From NCBI GenBank assembly GCA_021784835.1, contig JAJYHI010000132.1, forward strand, positions 40,714 through 104,713: DNA of 64,000 bases, written 5' to 3'. Position 1 is the first letter of the stretch. The number at the start of each line of letters is the position of its first letter. Both the position numbers and the translations under genes were made by a program. Shown here piece after piece: positions 42,729 through 52,256 of this stretch. The DNA is from a bacterium (GTDB taxonomy: Bacteria; SZUA-79; Acidulodesulfobacterales; Acidulodesulfobacteraceae). The notes beneath the pieces were generated by a model. It had not been told where the DNA came from. It made no database searches and worked only from the letters and a program-made list of their open reading frames with translations.

Positions 42729-43663
42729 CCTATGAAATCTCCTATAAGTTTAGACATGAAAGCAACCCTTTTGTTTAAATCCGTAAGATTAACCTCCGTT
42801 GCGTTTTTTACCTTTTTAAAAAAAGTTGCCTGCCTTTTCGCGTATTTCATGGTAGAAGAAACTATTGCGCTATATAAATCGTCCTCAGTTTTAATCTCTT
42901 TATTCAGATACATTAATCCCTCCTTATAGCCTATGCTCCTGAAAGGCTTTAAATGCCGGCTGTATCCCATATTAAGAATTTCGTTTATTTCGCCTATCAA
43001 ACCCTTGGCAAGAATCTTTTTAGTTCTTTCCATTATACACGATTTAAGATAATCTTTCGGGGGAATCAAGGTAAAATATAAACAATCGTATAGGGGCTCC
43101 CCGAACGGGTTCTCTTTTAAATAATGGGAAAGCGGCCTGCCGGTAGCTTCATAAACTTCGTAAGCTCTTGCTATCCTCTGCTTATCCGCCGCCGAAATTA
43201 CGGCCGCGTAATCGGGGTCTATTTCTTTTAGTTTTTCGTAAACGGCGTTTAAACCCAATTCTTCAATTAATTCTAAAATTTTTTTCCTGTAAAAAGTTTT
43301 ATCTATCTCCGGAATAGAGGAAAGGCCGTAAATAAGGGACTTCATATAAAGTCCGGTTCCTCCCGTAAAAAGAGGTATATTTCCGCGGTTTGTTATGTCG
43401 CGTATTAAGCGCCCGGCATCTTCCGAAAACATACCGGCGTTATACTCTTCGTCCGGATTTTTAATATCTACAAGGTTATGCGCCGCGACTGCCCTTGCCG
43501 CCATATCCGGCTTTGCGGTTCCGATATCGAAATATCTGTAAAAACAGATGGAATCGAAATTTACGATTTCTACCGGAAAATGTTTTGACAGTTCTAAAGA
43601 CGTTTCGGTCTTTCCGGAGCATGTTACTCCTCCTATTGCTATAATTTTTTTTTGGTCAGGCAT
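42725..43663 (-). CDS. miaA: tRNA dimethylallyltransferase
   Basis: This 312-residue enzyme transfers the dimethylallyl group to A37 of UNN-reading tRNAs. It has IGGVTCSGKTETSLEL (P-loop), VNFDSICFYRYFDIGTAKP (substrate helix), GGTGLYMKSLIYGL, and a zinc-binding-like RATFFKKVKNA region near the C-terminus. The P-loop has Val-Thr-Cys where most homologues have Pro-Thr-Ala, a tolerated change. The gene overlaps the start of hflX by four bases, as in many bacteria where the two are paired. Upstream pgi ends 26 bases before it. Confidence 0.95.
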   Translation of the reverse strand: MPDQKKIIAIGGVTCSGKTETSLELSKHFPVEIVNFDSICFYRYFDIGTAKPDMAARAVAAHNLVDIKNPDEEYNAGMFSEDAGRLIRDITNRGNIPLFTGGTGLYMKSLIYGLSSIPEIDKTFYRKKILELIEELGLNAVYEKLKEIDPDYAAVISAADKQRIARAYEVYEATGRPLSHYLKENPFGEPLYDCLYFTLIPPKDYLKSCIMERTKKILAKGLIGEINEILNMGYSRHLKPFRSIGYKEGLMYLNKEIKTEDDLYSAIVSSTMKYAKRQATFFKKVKNATEVNLTDLNKRVAFMSKLIGDFIG

Positions 43664-43689
43664 TTAAGGCTGCGATAATTAAAATTAAA

Positions 43690-45048
43690 TCAATAAGGCA
43701 TATCCGCAATTTTGTCTAATCTTTTTAATTCGTCGGACTCGGCGGAAAGGGATTCGTCTTTTCTCCCCATGAGAAGGTACGCAAATTTCTTTCCCTTTTC
43801 GACGCCCGGCTGGTCGAAAGGATTAATTTTAAGTAGCATTCCGAGAACGGCTACGGCTTCCATAGACATAAAGGACAGCTCTCCCAAACTGAATTCGTCT
43901 ATTTTATCCAGCGTAATTCTGAAAGACGGCCTTTTGTTTATGGCAAGGGCAAGTTCGACGCCTTTTAACTCGTTCTTAAGAATTTCGGATAATTTTTTTT
44001 TGTTTAAATAATCGAATTCTTTGAATCCGTTTGAGTTAACTGTAAAATCGCTTCCGAAATCCTTGAGGCAAAAAAATCCTATAAGTTTATCCTGAGGACC
44101 CTGCATGTAAAGCTGAAGCTGGGAATGCTGGTCGGTCGCTCCCGCCGCAGGAACAGGAGTAGGCGAAACCAATTCTTTTCCGAGGCTTTCGGCAAAAAGC
44201 TGCCTGAACCATCTTGAAAACTCCTTTAAATAATCGCCGTAAACAAAAGGAACGAATATATTCCTGCGTTTTTTTGCGTAGAAAAGATATATCGCGGACG
44301 CAAAGGTATAAACGGGATTATTTTCAAAAACGCCTTTGCTTAGAATATCGTCCCGATAGGAAATCGCCCCAGATAAAAATTTTTCTATATCCAGCCCCAT
44401 GGCATAAGCCGGAAAAAGGGTTCCGGCGGTTACGATAGAATATCTGCCCCCTACGTTTTTAGCTATGTCCAGTACGGCTATTCCGTTTTCATCGGCATAA
44501 AGCCTTAAAAATCCGCTCTTTTTATCCGTTATAAACAATAAATTATTTTTGTAATTTTTAACGGATTTTTCAAGCATTTCTTTGACGATAAAAAACTGGG
44601 CTACCACCTCTATCGTGTCGGCGGATTTCGAAACAAAACAGAACAGCGTTTTTTCTAAATCCATATTGTCGATATTCCTTTTTATAGGACCTGGGTCTAT
44701 ATTTTCCGAAAAAACGACGTCGATATTCCGTCCGCTTTTCCTGCCGCCGGTTATTGCGCCCATAGCCTCTTTCAAAAAAACAGCCCCGAGGGAAGAACCG
44801 CCCATTCCAAAAACGTACAGCGTTTCTATGCCCTTTGAAAACAGTTTTCCGGAAACTTCCTTAATGTCTTTTATCATGCCTAAGTTGGATATTTCGTCGT
44901 AAAACCCGGCGCCGCCGTTTACCCTGAGTCCGTTTAAATTTTTTCTGGCCTGAACGAGTTCCCGCTCTAAAGCTCTGATTTCCGATTCGGCTATGCCGTT
45001 TTCTTCAATAGCCGAATCCAAAACGTATTTAAAATTAAATTCAATCAT
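43690..45048 (-). CDS. pgi: Glucose-6-phosphate isomerase
   Basis: This 452-residue enzyme converts glucose-6-phosphate and fructose-6-phosphate. The SIS-type sugar phosphate site is seen in VFGMGGSSLGAVFLKEA and VSKSADTIEV. The catalytic glutamate region lies in RRNIFVPFVYGDYLKEFSRWFRQLFAESLGK, and the conserved TDQHSQLQLYMQGP, with its histidine, is present. It is of the short bacterial PGI type (about 450 residues). It overlaps the upstream nucleotidyltransferase gene end by eight bases. Neighbours are RNA genes with no metabolic link. Confidence 0.94.
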   Translation of the reverse strand: MIEFNFKYVLDSAIEENGIAESEIRALERELVQARKNLNGLRVNGGAGFYDEISNLGMIKDIKEVSGKLFSKGIETLYVFGMGGSSLGAVFLKEAMGAITGGRKSGRNIDVVFSENIDPGPIKRNIDNMDLEKTLFCFVSKSADTIEVVAQFFIVKEMLEKSVKNYKNNLLFITDKKSGFLRLYADENGIAVLDIAKNVGGRYSIVTAGTLFPAYAMGLDIEKFLSGAISYRDDILSKGVFENNPVYTFASAIYLFYAKKRRNIFVPFVYGDYLKEFSRWFRQLFAESLGKELVSPTPVPAAGATDQHSQLQLYMQGPQDKLIGFFCLKDFGSDFTVNSNGFKEFDYLNKKKLSEILKNELKGVELALAINKRPSFRITLDKIDEFSLGELSFMSMEAVAVLGMLLKINPFDQPGVEKGKKFAYLLMGRKDESLSAESDELKRLDKIADMPY

Positions 45049-46543
45049 TTTTAGTTCCTCCCGAACTTAATTTTATATATTTTTTTTTAATAAACTTTAA
45101 TTCGCCGCCTTTGGATCTAAGCATGCCGTTCATCTTTAACATTCTTATATCGTTCAATATTTTTCCGCATAACGGACCTTCGCATATCCCCATGGATTTT
45201 AGGTCTCGTCCGCCGACGGCAGGCATTATAAATATTAATTTATTAAGATATTTTATTATGATTTTATTAAAATTTAAATCGCGCAAATTCTTAACCTTAT
45301 TTTCGAATATATAAAATAAAATTCCTTTTATATCGTATTCTTTTAGTTTATCGTATATTTCGCTATTTTTTGGATTTAAATTAAAAAGTTTATTTTTTTT
45401 TAATTCTAATATCTTTTCCTCATCCGAATAAATAATTTCCAGCGAACGCTTTATTTTATCTCCTAAATTTAATCTTCCGACCGCCGCATCCAGCTCATGG
45501 CTTTCTAATCCGTAAAAAACTTCAGCCATATAAAATATATTAGGGTCGATATTTTTATCGTATTCGATTAATTTGCCGGCATTGCCCGATTTATTGAAGA
45601 AAGACGATATTCTTTTAAAAACGGCCTTTTTTTTATCGTCAAATTTTAATTCAGCGTAAATTCCTCTCAATATGCCTAATTTTTCGAGTCTTTCTAAATA
45701 AATTTCCGGTTTTTCTTCTTTCAGTAAAAGATATAGTTCCGAAACTATTCTTTTGCCGGAAATATTATCCAAAACGTTATTGTTTAAAGCAATTTCGATG
45801 AATTTTAAAGTTTTCCGGTCTATCTTAAAACCAAGCCTTTTTTCGAATCTTACCGCCCTGAACATCCTTGTGGGGTCGTCTATAAAACTTAATTCATGAA
45901 AAACTCTTATTTTTTTATTTAAAATATCCGACAATCCAAAGGCATAATCTTTAACTTCGAGAAAATCGTTCCCGTTAATGGAAAATGCGACTGCATTTAT
46001 AGTAAAATCTCTTCTTAAGATATCGTCTTTAAATGCGGCGTTTCCAATATTTACTTCGGGAAGAGCGCCGGATTTTTTATAAACCTCCGTCCTCAAGGAA
46101 GCCATATCTATCTTTAACGGCAGATTGCCGATTAAAAATACCGCCAAAGCTGTTCCGAACTTTTTATGGATTTTTAAATAATTGATATCGAATTTAAAAT
46201 TTTTATCTTTTTTTATCTCGACCGCAAGCCTTTCGGCGGAGCCTTCCACGGCTATATCTAAATCGAGGAAATTATTATTGAAATTGCCTTTGCTTGCAGG
46301 AAGAGTTTTAAAAACTTTGGATGGTTTAAAGATGTGCGCCGTTTTAGGATTCGATTTCAGGATATATATAATAATGTCTCTTACAAAGCCGCCTATTAGG
46401 AAAACCCCGCTTCCGATGCTACCCGAAACGGCGCTGAGGCTTTTCAGTAAATCCAGCGCGGGTTTGCCGTAACCGTAACTGTCGAAAACTTCTGACATAG
46501 CCTGTTCGATTGAATTTTTTTCAAATTCTATCAAACCTGTCAT
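45041..46543 (-). CDS. tRNA nucleotidyltransferase/poly(A) polymerase family protein
   Basis: This 500-residue protein of the class II CCA-adding enzyme/PcnB family has GVFLIGGFVRDIII (nucleotide-binding), LDLDIAVEGSAERLA (catalytic Asp pair), RRDFTINAVAFSING (motif C), DDPTRMFRAVRFEKRLGFKI and the tail RNA-binding region. A run of about 36 residues lies between the GGFVRD and LDLDIAVEG motifs, where most family members have six to ten, so an extra loop of 25-30 residues is inserted next to the active site. It may add or repair the CCA end of tRNA or add poly(A). It overlaps lapA by four bases. Confidence 0.88.
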   Translation of the reverse strand: MTGLIEFEKNSIEQAMSEVFDSYGYGKPALDLLKSLSAVSGSIGSGVFLIGGFVRDIIIYILKSNPKTAHIFKPSKVFKTLPASKGNFNNNFLDLDIAVEGSAERLAVEIKKDKNFKFDINYLKIHKKFGTALAVFLIGNLPLKIDMASLRTEVYKKSGALPEVNIGNAAFKDDILRRDFTINAVAFSINGNDFLEVKDYAFGLSDILNKKIRVFHELSFIDDPTRMFRAVRFEKRLGFKIDRKTLKFIEIALNNNVLDNISGKRIVSELYLLLKEEKPEIYLERLEKLGILRGIYAELKFDDKKKAVFKRISSFFNKSGNAGKLIEYDKNIDPNIFYMAEVFYGLESHELDAAVGRLNLGDKIKRSLEIIYSDEEKILELKKNKLFNLNPKNSEIYDKLKEYDIKGILFYIFENKVKNLRDLNFNKIIIKYLNKLIFIMPAVGGRDLKSMGICEGPLCGKILNDIRMLKMNGMLRSKGGELKFIKKKYIKLSSGGTKND

Positions 46544-46779
46544 AATTTTTCTTTTTCGTTCTTTAATTCTTTTTTGAGCTTATAAACGGCGTAAAAATGA
46601 TATATCAATCCGATTAAAATGCCGATAATTACCGAAAAAAACACGATTACCGAAATAGGAAGCTTGATGGACCTGAATCCTAAAAATTTTACGCTGACGA
46701 GTCCGGGATTTTCTGCCGTAAAAATTAAAACTGCCGCCACAAAAATAATTAAAAGAATGAGGTTTATAAATTTAGCCAT
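46540..46779 (-). CDS. LapA-domain small membrane protein
   Basis: This 79-residue protein has two hydrophobic spans and a charged tail (KLKKELKNEKEKL), the layout of the LapA/DUF1049 family linked to lipopolysaccharide assembly in E. coli. The partner LapB is not seen here. It is the short gene between the HIT protein and the nucleotidyltransferase and overlaps the latter by four bases. Family membership is based on length, topology and the segment FTAENPGLVSVKFLGF. Confidence 0.75.
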   Translation of the reverse strand: MAKFINLILLIIFVAAVLIFTAENPGLVSVKFLGFRSIKLPISVIVFFSVIIGILIGLIYHFYAVYKLKKELKNEKEKL

Positions 46780-46809
46780 TTATACGCACCTCTTATTTCG
46801 ACATTAATT

Positions 46810-47295
46810 TTAAAGTATTATCTTTTTAAAATCGCCGAACAGTTTATTATATGTATCGTCAAGTATTTCGGAAACGACCCTGAGTTCGGAACAGACGGTA
46901 TAAAAACTTACGTCTCCTTCCCACCTGGGTATTATATGAAAATGCAGATGCTGTTCTATGCCGGCTCCGGCAGCCTTGCCCAGATTTAGTCCCACATTAA
47001 TGGCGTCGCACCGGTAAATCTTTTTCAGAATATCGCAGCTTATGGACAACAGCCTCATTATTTCGGTTCCGGTATCGGGAGAAAGTCCGTTAAGCTCCTT
47101 GACGTGTACATATGGAATAACTAAAAGATGTCCGCAGTTATAAGGAAAAGTATTAAGTTTGACATACGAATATTTTCCCTTAAAAAGAACATATTTTTCT
47201 TCATAGCATTTGCTGTCTTCGCAGAAAACGCACTCTTCTTTAGATTTATCTTTAATTAAATAATCCATGCGCCATGGAGCATAAATAATTTCCAT
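46810..47295 (-). CDS. HIT-family nucleotide hydrolase or transferase
   Basis: This 161-residue protein has the HIT active-site motif HLHFHIIPRW, the YAPWRMDYL N-terminus typical of Ap4A-phosphorylase-like HIT proteins, a FCEDSKC zinc-type pair near residue 23 and the LNTFPYNCGHLLVIP strand. It acts on nucleotide polyphosphates or nucleotidyl conjugates in the cytoplasm. The exact substrate cannot be told. It lies directly after sppA. Confidence 0.88.
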   Translation of the reverse strand: MEIIYAPWRMDYLIKDKSKEECVFCEDSKCYEEKYVLFKGKYSYVKLNTFPYNCGHLLVIPYVHVKELNGLSPDTGTEIMRLLSISCDILKKIYRCDAINVGLNLGKAAGAGIEQHLHFHIIPRWEGDVSFYTVCSELRVVSEILDDTYNKLFGDFKKIIL

Positions 47296-47300
47296 AAAAT

Positions 47301-48227
47301 TTAAAAATCAAGTTTCATAGAGTTATAGGAAACAATGCCCGTTCCTTTAAAAAAAGAACCGCCTCCCATACCGTCCACGAAAGATTTTACGGCTCTTTTT
47401 ATAAAAGACTGAAATAAATTGGAGCGTCTTTTAACCGGATATATCAGCGTAGGCTTGCCCTTTATTCCTGCCAATTTTTTTGCGCTTTTTACCGCGTCCT
47501 GAAAATCCCCCAGCTGGTCCACGAGATGGTATTTAAGGGCCTGCTGTCCGGAATAAACCATGCCGTTTGCAAGCTTATCTACGTAAGAAACCTTAAGATT
47601 CCTGCCCTTGGCGACGGCCGCCACAAACTGGCCGTAAACATTCATAACTACGCCTTGAAGTTTTTTTCTCTGCATCGGAGTCATTTCTTTGAAAGGAGTG
47701 CCTATGTCTTTATACGGGCCGCTGACAATATAATTATATGAAACTCCGACCTTTTTCATCAGCTTATACACGTTGGGCATTTCCATTATTACGCCTATGG
47801 AGCCGGTTAAAGTGCCCGGCTCTGCGATAATTTTATCGGCCGCGGAAGAAACGTAATAGGCTCCCGATGCGGCGACGGAATCCATAGATACGACTACTTT
47901 CTTGTGTTTTTTAAATTTCATCAGCTGTTCATAAATTGCCTGGGAGGGGGCAACCTCCCCCCCGGGAGAATTTACCCTTATTACTACCGCCTTGACAAAT
48001 TTGTCGCGCTTATAGTGGTTTAAAAGACTTATAAACCGGGACGAATCCGTAATCGTACCGCTGAGATTTATAATTCCGATAGAATACGGCGAAGAGCCTT
48101 TTACTATGTTATAGTTCGATTTTACCTGAAACTTAAATAGTATAAGATATATGAAAATACCGAATACGCCTATAAATGCTATCAGAAAAAGTAACCCGCT
48201 TAAAAAAGGATGCTTATTTGCGCTCAT
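47301..48227 (-). CDS. sppA: Signal peptide peptidase SppA (short, S49 family)
   Basis: This 308-residue inner-membrane peptidase has one N-terminal membrane span (about 9-33). Its S49 domain has VIRVNSPGGEVAPSQAIY, the catalytic serine in SMDSVAASGAYYVSSAADKI, LTGSIGVIM and the lysine-bearing YKDIGTPFKEMTPMQR. It degrades cleaved signal peptides in the membrane. At about 310 residues it is the short form with a single catalytic domain. It follows rpsA by six bases and may share its transcript. Confidence 0.93.
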   Translation of the reverse strand: MSANKHPFLSGLLFLIAFIGVFGIFIYLILFKFQVKSNYNIVKGSSPYSIGIINLSGTITDSSRFISLLNHYKRDKFVKAVVIRVNSPGGEVAPSQAIYEQLMKFKKHKKVVVSMDSVAASGAYYVSSAADKIIAEPGTLTGSIGVIMEMPNVYKLMKKVGVSYNYIVSGPYKDIGTPFKEMTPMQRKKLQGVVMNVYGQFVAAVAKGRNLKVSYVDKLANGMVYSGQQALKYHLVDQLGDFQDAVKSAKKLAGIKGKPTLIYPVKRRSNLFQSFIKRAVKSFVDGMGGGSFFKGTGIVSYNSMKLDF

Positions 48228-48233
48228 AATTTA

Positions 48234-49862
48234 TTATTTTTGATTTACGTTGATAAGCGACAGTCCTATTTTTTGTTCGTTGGTATCCAGCATAATGATT
48301 TCGGCATTTATCATCGAACCCGTCGAAATATCGTTGTCTTTCATAAAATTGTCCGGTATTTTAGAATTGTGTATAAGCCCCTCTATGCCTTCTTCGAGCT
48401 GTACGAATATTCCGAATTCGGTAATATTGGATACCTTCCCCGATACGGCCGTTCCTACGGAATATCTGTCCTTGATGTTTGTCCAAGGGCTTTCCGTAAG
48501 CTGTTTTATTCCTAAATAAATCCTTTGTTTCTCTTCGTCTATATTTAGAACTATCGCTTTAATTCTATCTCCCGCTTTAAATAACTCGTGAGGATGTTTC
48601 GTTCTTTTTGTCCATGAAAAATCGTTCTGTTTTATATATCCTTCCAGATTTTCCTCAAGCTCCACAGAAACTCCGAATTCGTAAACGTTTTTTACAGTTC
48701 CTTCCACTACATTGCCGGCCGGATATTTATCCTTAAACAGATTCCACGGACTTTCCGTAAGCCTCTTTAAGCTGAGGGACAATTTTCTGGTTTCAGGTTC
48801 TAAGCTTAAGATAGAAGCTTTTACCCTCTGTCCTTTAGTTAAAAAAGTTTTCGGGTCTATCTGTTTTTTCTCCCAGCTCATTTCCGATAAATGGATGAGC
48901 CCTTCCACGTCGTCGTCAAGCTCTACGAATGCGCCGTAATCAGTTATGTTTATAATCACGCCTTCCACGATATCTCCGGTTTTATGCCTATCTTGTATAT
49001 TTTTCCACGGGTCGTTAAAAAGCTGTTTGTAACCTAAAGACACCCTATGTTTTTCTTCGTCGTATTTGATGACCTTGACGTTGATTTTTTGCCCGAGGCT
49101 CAATATTTCGGAAGGATGAGATATTCTTTTCCATGAAATATCGGTAATATAAATAAGGCCGTCCATTCCTCCGAGGTCCACGAAAACGCCGTAATCAGTT
49201 ATGTTTTTAACAATGCCTTCGAGCTCGTCTCCTTCTTTAATATCGGTTAAAACATTTTCCTTAAGTTTTTTGATTTCGTCTTCTATGACTTTTCGTCTCG
49301 ATATTATGACGTTGCAGCTTTTTTTATCGACGCTGATTACTTTGAGTTCTAATGTCTTTCCGAGGAAAGCGTCAAAATCCCTGGTGAGTTTTACGTCTAT
49401 TTGCGAACCGGGCAGGAATCCGGTAACGCCGTTCAAATCTACAATCAGTCCGCCCTTCGTCTTGGCTACTACGGTTCCTTTAATTAATTCGTTTTCGTTG
49501 CATACCCTTTCGATGTCGTCTAAAACGTAAACGCTTTTCGCTTTCTCCCGCGAGCATATTAAATAGCCTAATTTATCGTCGTAACTGCCGACAAAAACCT
49601 CTATGAAGCTGCCCAAAGATATGGAAGAAATATCTATGTTGCCTCCCGAAGATATTTCCTCTATGGTAATTATTCCGTCCGACTTATCTCCGACATCTAC
49701 ATAAACATAATCGGAGTCGATATTTAAAATCCTTCCCTGCCTGACGAGCCCTCTGCTGTTCATGTTTTCGTAGGAACCGAGCAAAAGTTCGAATTCCGTG
49801 GGGCTTCCGCCGTTAGCGGAGCCGTTGCGAGATTGATTCATCTTAAAACTTTGTTTTGCCAT
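48234..49862 (-). CDS. rpsA: 30S ribosomal protein S1
   Basis: With the ATG at 49862 the protein has 542 residues and six S1 RNA-binding repeats (for example VKNITDYGVFVDLGGMDGLIYITDISW and three like it). AAGGAGGT-like AGGAGGT lies 12 bases upstream, while the earlier frame extension would start with an unrelated hydrophobic leader. S1 binds mRNA leaders on the 30S subunit. The protein has full bacterial length. IspH lies upstream on the same strand as a separate gene, not fused to S1 as it is in some Firmicutes and Clostridia. Confidence 0.93.
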   Translation of the reverse strand: MAKQSFKMNQSRNGSANGGSPTEFELLLGSYENMNSRGLVRQGRILNIDSDYVYVDVGDKSDGIITIEEISSGGNIDISSISLGSFIEVFVGSYDDKLGYLICSREKAKSVYVLDDIERVCNENELIKGTVVAKTKGGLIVDLNGVTGFLPGSQIDVKLTRDFDAFLGKTLELKVISVDKKSCNVIISRRKVIEDEIKKLKENVLTDIKEGDELEGIVKNITDYGVFVDLGGMDGLIYITDISWKRISHPSEILSLGQKINVKVIKYDEEKHRVSLGYKQLFNDPWKNIQDRHKTGDIVEGVIINITDYGAFVELDDDVEGLIHLSEMSWEKKQIDPKTFLTKGQRVKASILSLEPETRKLSLSLKRLTESPWNLFKDKYPAGNVVEGTVKNVYEFGVSVELEENLEGYIKQNDFSWTKRTKHPHELFKAGDRIKAIVLNIDEEKQRIYLGIKQLTESPWTNIKDRYSVGTAVSGKVSNITEFGIFVQLEEGIEGLIHNSKIPDNFMKDNDISTGSMINAEIIMLDTNEQKIGLSLINVNQK

Positions 49863-49948
49863 AAATATATTGCTACCTCCTAAATTTAATAAAACTAATC
49901 TAACATATTTAAATAAATTAAGCAAATCTTTTTGTTTATAGGACTATT

Positions 49949-50827
49949 TTATAAACTTAATTTTTTATACGCCCCGTCTATATCGTGGATTCTTTTTAAT
50001 ACCCGTTCTATTATCCAATCCGGGGTAGATGCGCCTGCCGTAATTCCGACCTTGCCGGCGTTTGCAAACCATTCGGGAAAAACTTCATCCTCCGTTTCTA
50101 TATGATAGGTATTTTTTTGAATTTCTTTGCATATATTTTGAAGCTTATTCGTATTTGCGCTGTTATAACCGCCTACGACTATCATAACGTCAACATTGGA
50201 AGCTATAATTTTTGACTCTTCCTGCTTTATCATGGTTGCGTCGCAAATCGTATCGAAAACCAAGGTTTCGTTTTTTGCTATTTTAGATATTTCTTCTATT
50301 ATGCGCTTATAAAAACTAACGTCCTGCGTAGTTTGGGAAATTATGGCCAATTTTTCCGATACCGGAACATTTTTTAAATCGGCGTTATTATTTATTACCA
50401 AAAATTTATTTTTATCGGCAAAGCTTATTACGCTCTGCACTTCCGGATGATTTTTATCTCCTACCATTATAATGAAATAGCCCTTTGATGCGGCTTCTTT
50501 AATGTAATTCTGGGCTTTTTTTACAAAAGGGCAAGTCGCGTCTATTATTTTTAACCCTCTATGTTTTAATTTTTCCATGATTTCTGCCTTGACGCCGTGG
50601 GAGCGTATAAGCAGGGTATTATAGTCATAATCGTCGTCGTCCACGCAGTCTATGGAGAATACGCCTTTTTCCTCCAGCGCCTTAACCACTTGAGGATTAT
50701 GGATAATGGGGCCCAGCGTGTTTAATTTTTCCGGCGGACTGCACTGTTCAGCCGCATCTATCGCCATGTTTACCGCCCTTTTGACCCCGAAGCAAAAACC
50801 TGCGGAAGGCGCAACTATTATTTCCAT
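49949..50827 (-). CDS. ispH: 4-hydroxy-3-methylbut-2-enyl diphosphate reductase
   Basis: This last enzyme of the MEP pathway is an iron-sulfur protein giving IPP and DMAPP. The three conserved cluster cysteines are seen in AGFCFGVKRA, DATCPFVKKA and DTICDATMIKQ. The QTTQDVS and HPEVQSV motifs are also intact. The start is set at 50827 (MEIIVAPSAG, where family homology begins); in-frame ATGs lie six and 36 bases upstream, and an extension to 50902 would overlap aroA. Without a clear ribosome-binding site the exact start is uncertain. It follows aroA on the same transcript and precedes rpsA. Confidence 0.93.
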   Translation of the reverse strand: MEIIVAPSAGFCFGVKRAVNMAIDAAEQCSPPEKLNTLGPIIHNPQVVKALEEKGVFSIDCVDDDDYDYNTLLIRSHGVKAEIMEKLKHRGLKIIDATCPFVKKAQNYIKEAASKGYFIIMVGDKNHPEVQSVISFADKNKFLVINNNADLKNVPVSEKLAIISQTTQDVSFYKRIIEEISKIAKNETLVFDTICDATMIKQEESKIIASNVDVMIVVGGYNSANTNKLQNICKEIQKNTYHIETEDEVFPEWFANAGKVGITAGASTPDWIIERVLKRIHDIDGAYKKLSL

Positions 50828-50885
50828 AGGCATCCGATTTATTTTATTCTCCGCTGCCGGCATGCATCCGCCGGTTCTTACCGCT

Positions 50886-52256
50886 TTACCTCGCGCGCGC
50901 AATTCCGGTTAATCCAGAAACCGTATCGAAAAACTCCGGGAAAGAAGTGTTTATGCATTTTATATCGCGTATTTCTATTTTTCTGTATTTTAGCGCGAGC
51001 CCCATAATTATCATAGACATGGCAATCCTGTGGTCGCCGAACGAATTTAAAACGGCGGCGCCTGATTTTGAATTTATCAAATCAGGATTTCCGTTTATCT
51101 CGAAGCCGTCTTCAAATTCTTTTATCGCAACTCCTATCCTGTTTAAATTAAAAACGGCCGTCTTAATCCTGTCGCTTTCCTTAACGCGCAATTCTCCGGC
51201 TCCGGAAACAAGCGTCTTTCCCTCGGCAAAAGAAGCTATTACGGAAAAAATAGGAAATTCGTCTATCATATCGGAAACTAATTCCGAAGGAACGGCTATG
51301 CCTTTAAGGCCGGAATATCTCACTCTTATATTTCCGACCCTTTCCGGAGTTTCGCCGGTTACGTTTACGCCTATATCCGCGCCCATCATCTTTAAAACCT
51401 TCAGCATGCCCGCTCTTTTTTCGTTTAATAGAACATTTTTGACGGTAATATCGGAATCTTTAAGTAAAATGCCGAGCGCTATAAAAAATGCCGCGCTGCT
51501 GAAATCCCCGGGTATGGCCGTTTCAAACGGTTTTAGACTTAACCCGCTTTTATCTTTTACCGTTATAAGGCTGTCTCCTTCGGCAGGGGTTTCTTGTATA
51601 ACCGGACATCCCTGAAGTTTTAATAAATTTTCGGTATGGTCCCTCGTTGCCTTTTTCTCGTATATTACGGTATTTCCTTCCGCATAAAGAGCCGCAAGCA
51701 TAATGCAGGATTTGACCTGAGCGCTCGGAACGGGAACTTCGTAATAAATCGATTTTAACTTTCCTCCGTTAATAGCGACTGGCGGGTAGCTTCCGCTTCC
51801 GCGGCCGCTTATTTTCGCGCCCATAAGGCTTAACGGCTCTATTACGCGCTTCATAGGGCGGCGGTTAAGATATTTATCGCCCGACAAAACCGAAAAAAAA
51901 TTGTTTCCTGCCAGTATTCCGGCCAAAAGCCTTGTAAGAGTGCCGGAATTGGCCGTATTGATTATCGACTCCGGTTCCTTTAAGCCGTAAAGGCCTGCGC
52001 CGTATATCGCAAAATCTTTGCCGTCTCCGGTTAAATTTTGTTTCTTAATATTTATGCCAAGTTTTCTGAAAGCGGCAATCGTGGCCATATTGTCTCTGGA
52101 CAAAGACATATTGGAAACAAGGGATTTCCCTTCGGCCAGGCTTCCAAGAATAATAACCCTGTGGGATATGGATTTATCTCCGGGAACTTCCAATATTGCC
52201 TCAACTCCTTTAGAAAGTCCTGCAACCAGAGCTCTATCCGGTTTTAAATCTATCAA
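50886..52256 (-). CDS. aroA: 3-phosphoshikimate 1-carboxyvinyltransferase (EPSP synthase)
   Basis: This 456-residue shikimate-pathway enzyme joins PEP to shikimate-3-phosphate. It shows the GDKSISHRVI motif, SGTLTRLLAGIL, LSGDKYLNRRPMKRVIEPL and LRVKESDRI, all standard EPSPS substrate-binding blocks. Its start overlaps the tyrA stop by four bases, so it is translated with tyrA. It belongs to the run tyrA-aroA-ispH-rpsA on the minus strand. The Gly-Asn-Ser-Gly-Thr stretch around residue 100 has the order expected in class II-like EPSPS, but class is not certain. Confidence 0.94.
   Translation of the reverse strand: MIDLKPDRALVAGLSKGVEAILEVPGDKSISHRVIILGSLAEGKSLVSNMSLSRDNMATIAAFRKLGINIKKQNLTGDGKDFAIYGAGLYGLKEPESIINTANSGTLTRLLAGILAGNNFFSVLSGDKYLNRRPMKRVIEPLSLMGAKISGRGSGSYPPVAINGGKLKSIYYEVPVPSAQVKSCIMLAALYAEGNTVIYEKKATRDHTENLLKLQGCPVIQETPAEGDSLITVKDKSGLSLKPFETAIPGDFSSAAFFIALGILLKDSDITVKNVLLNEKRAGMLKVLKMMGADIGVNVTGETPERVGNIRVRYSGLKGIAVPSELVSDMIDEFPIFSVIASFAEGKTLVSGAGELRVKESDRIKTAVFNLNRIGVAIKEFEDGFEINGNPDLINSKSGAAVLNSFGDHRIAMSMIIMGLALKYRKIEIRDIKCINTSFPEFFDTVSGLTGIARAR

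Noticed and set aside
50947..51615. Plus-strand reading frame of 222 codons
   Set aside because: It lies fully inside aroA on the other strand and its product has low-complexity, Ser/Phe/Ile-rich composition with no motif; it is a shadow of the aroA codon bias.
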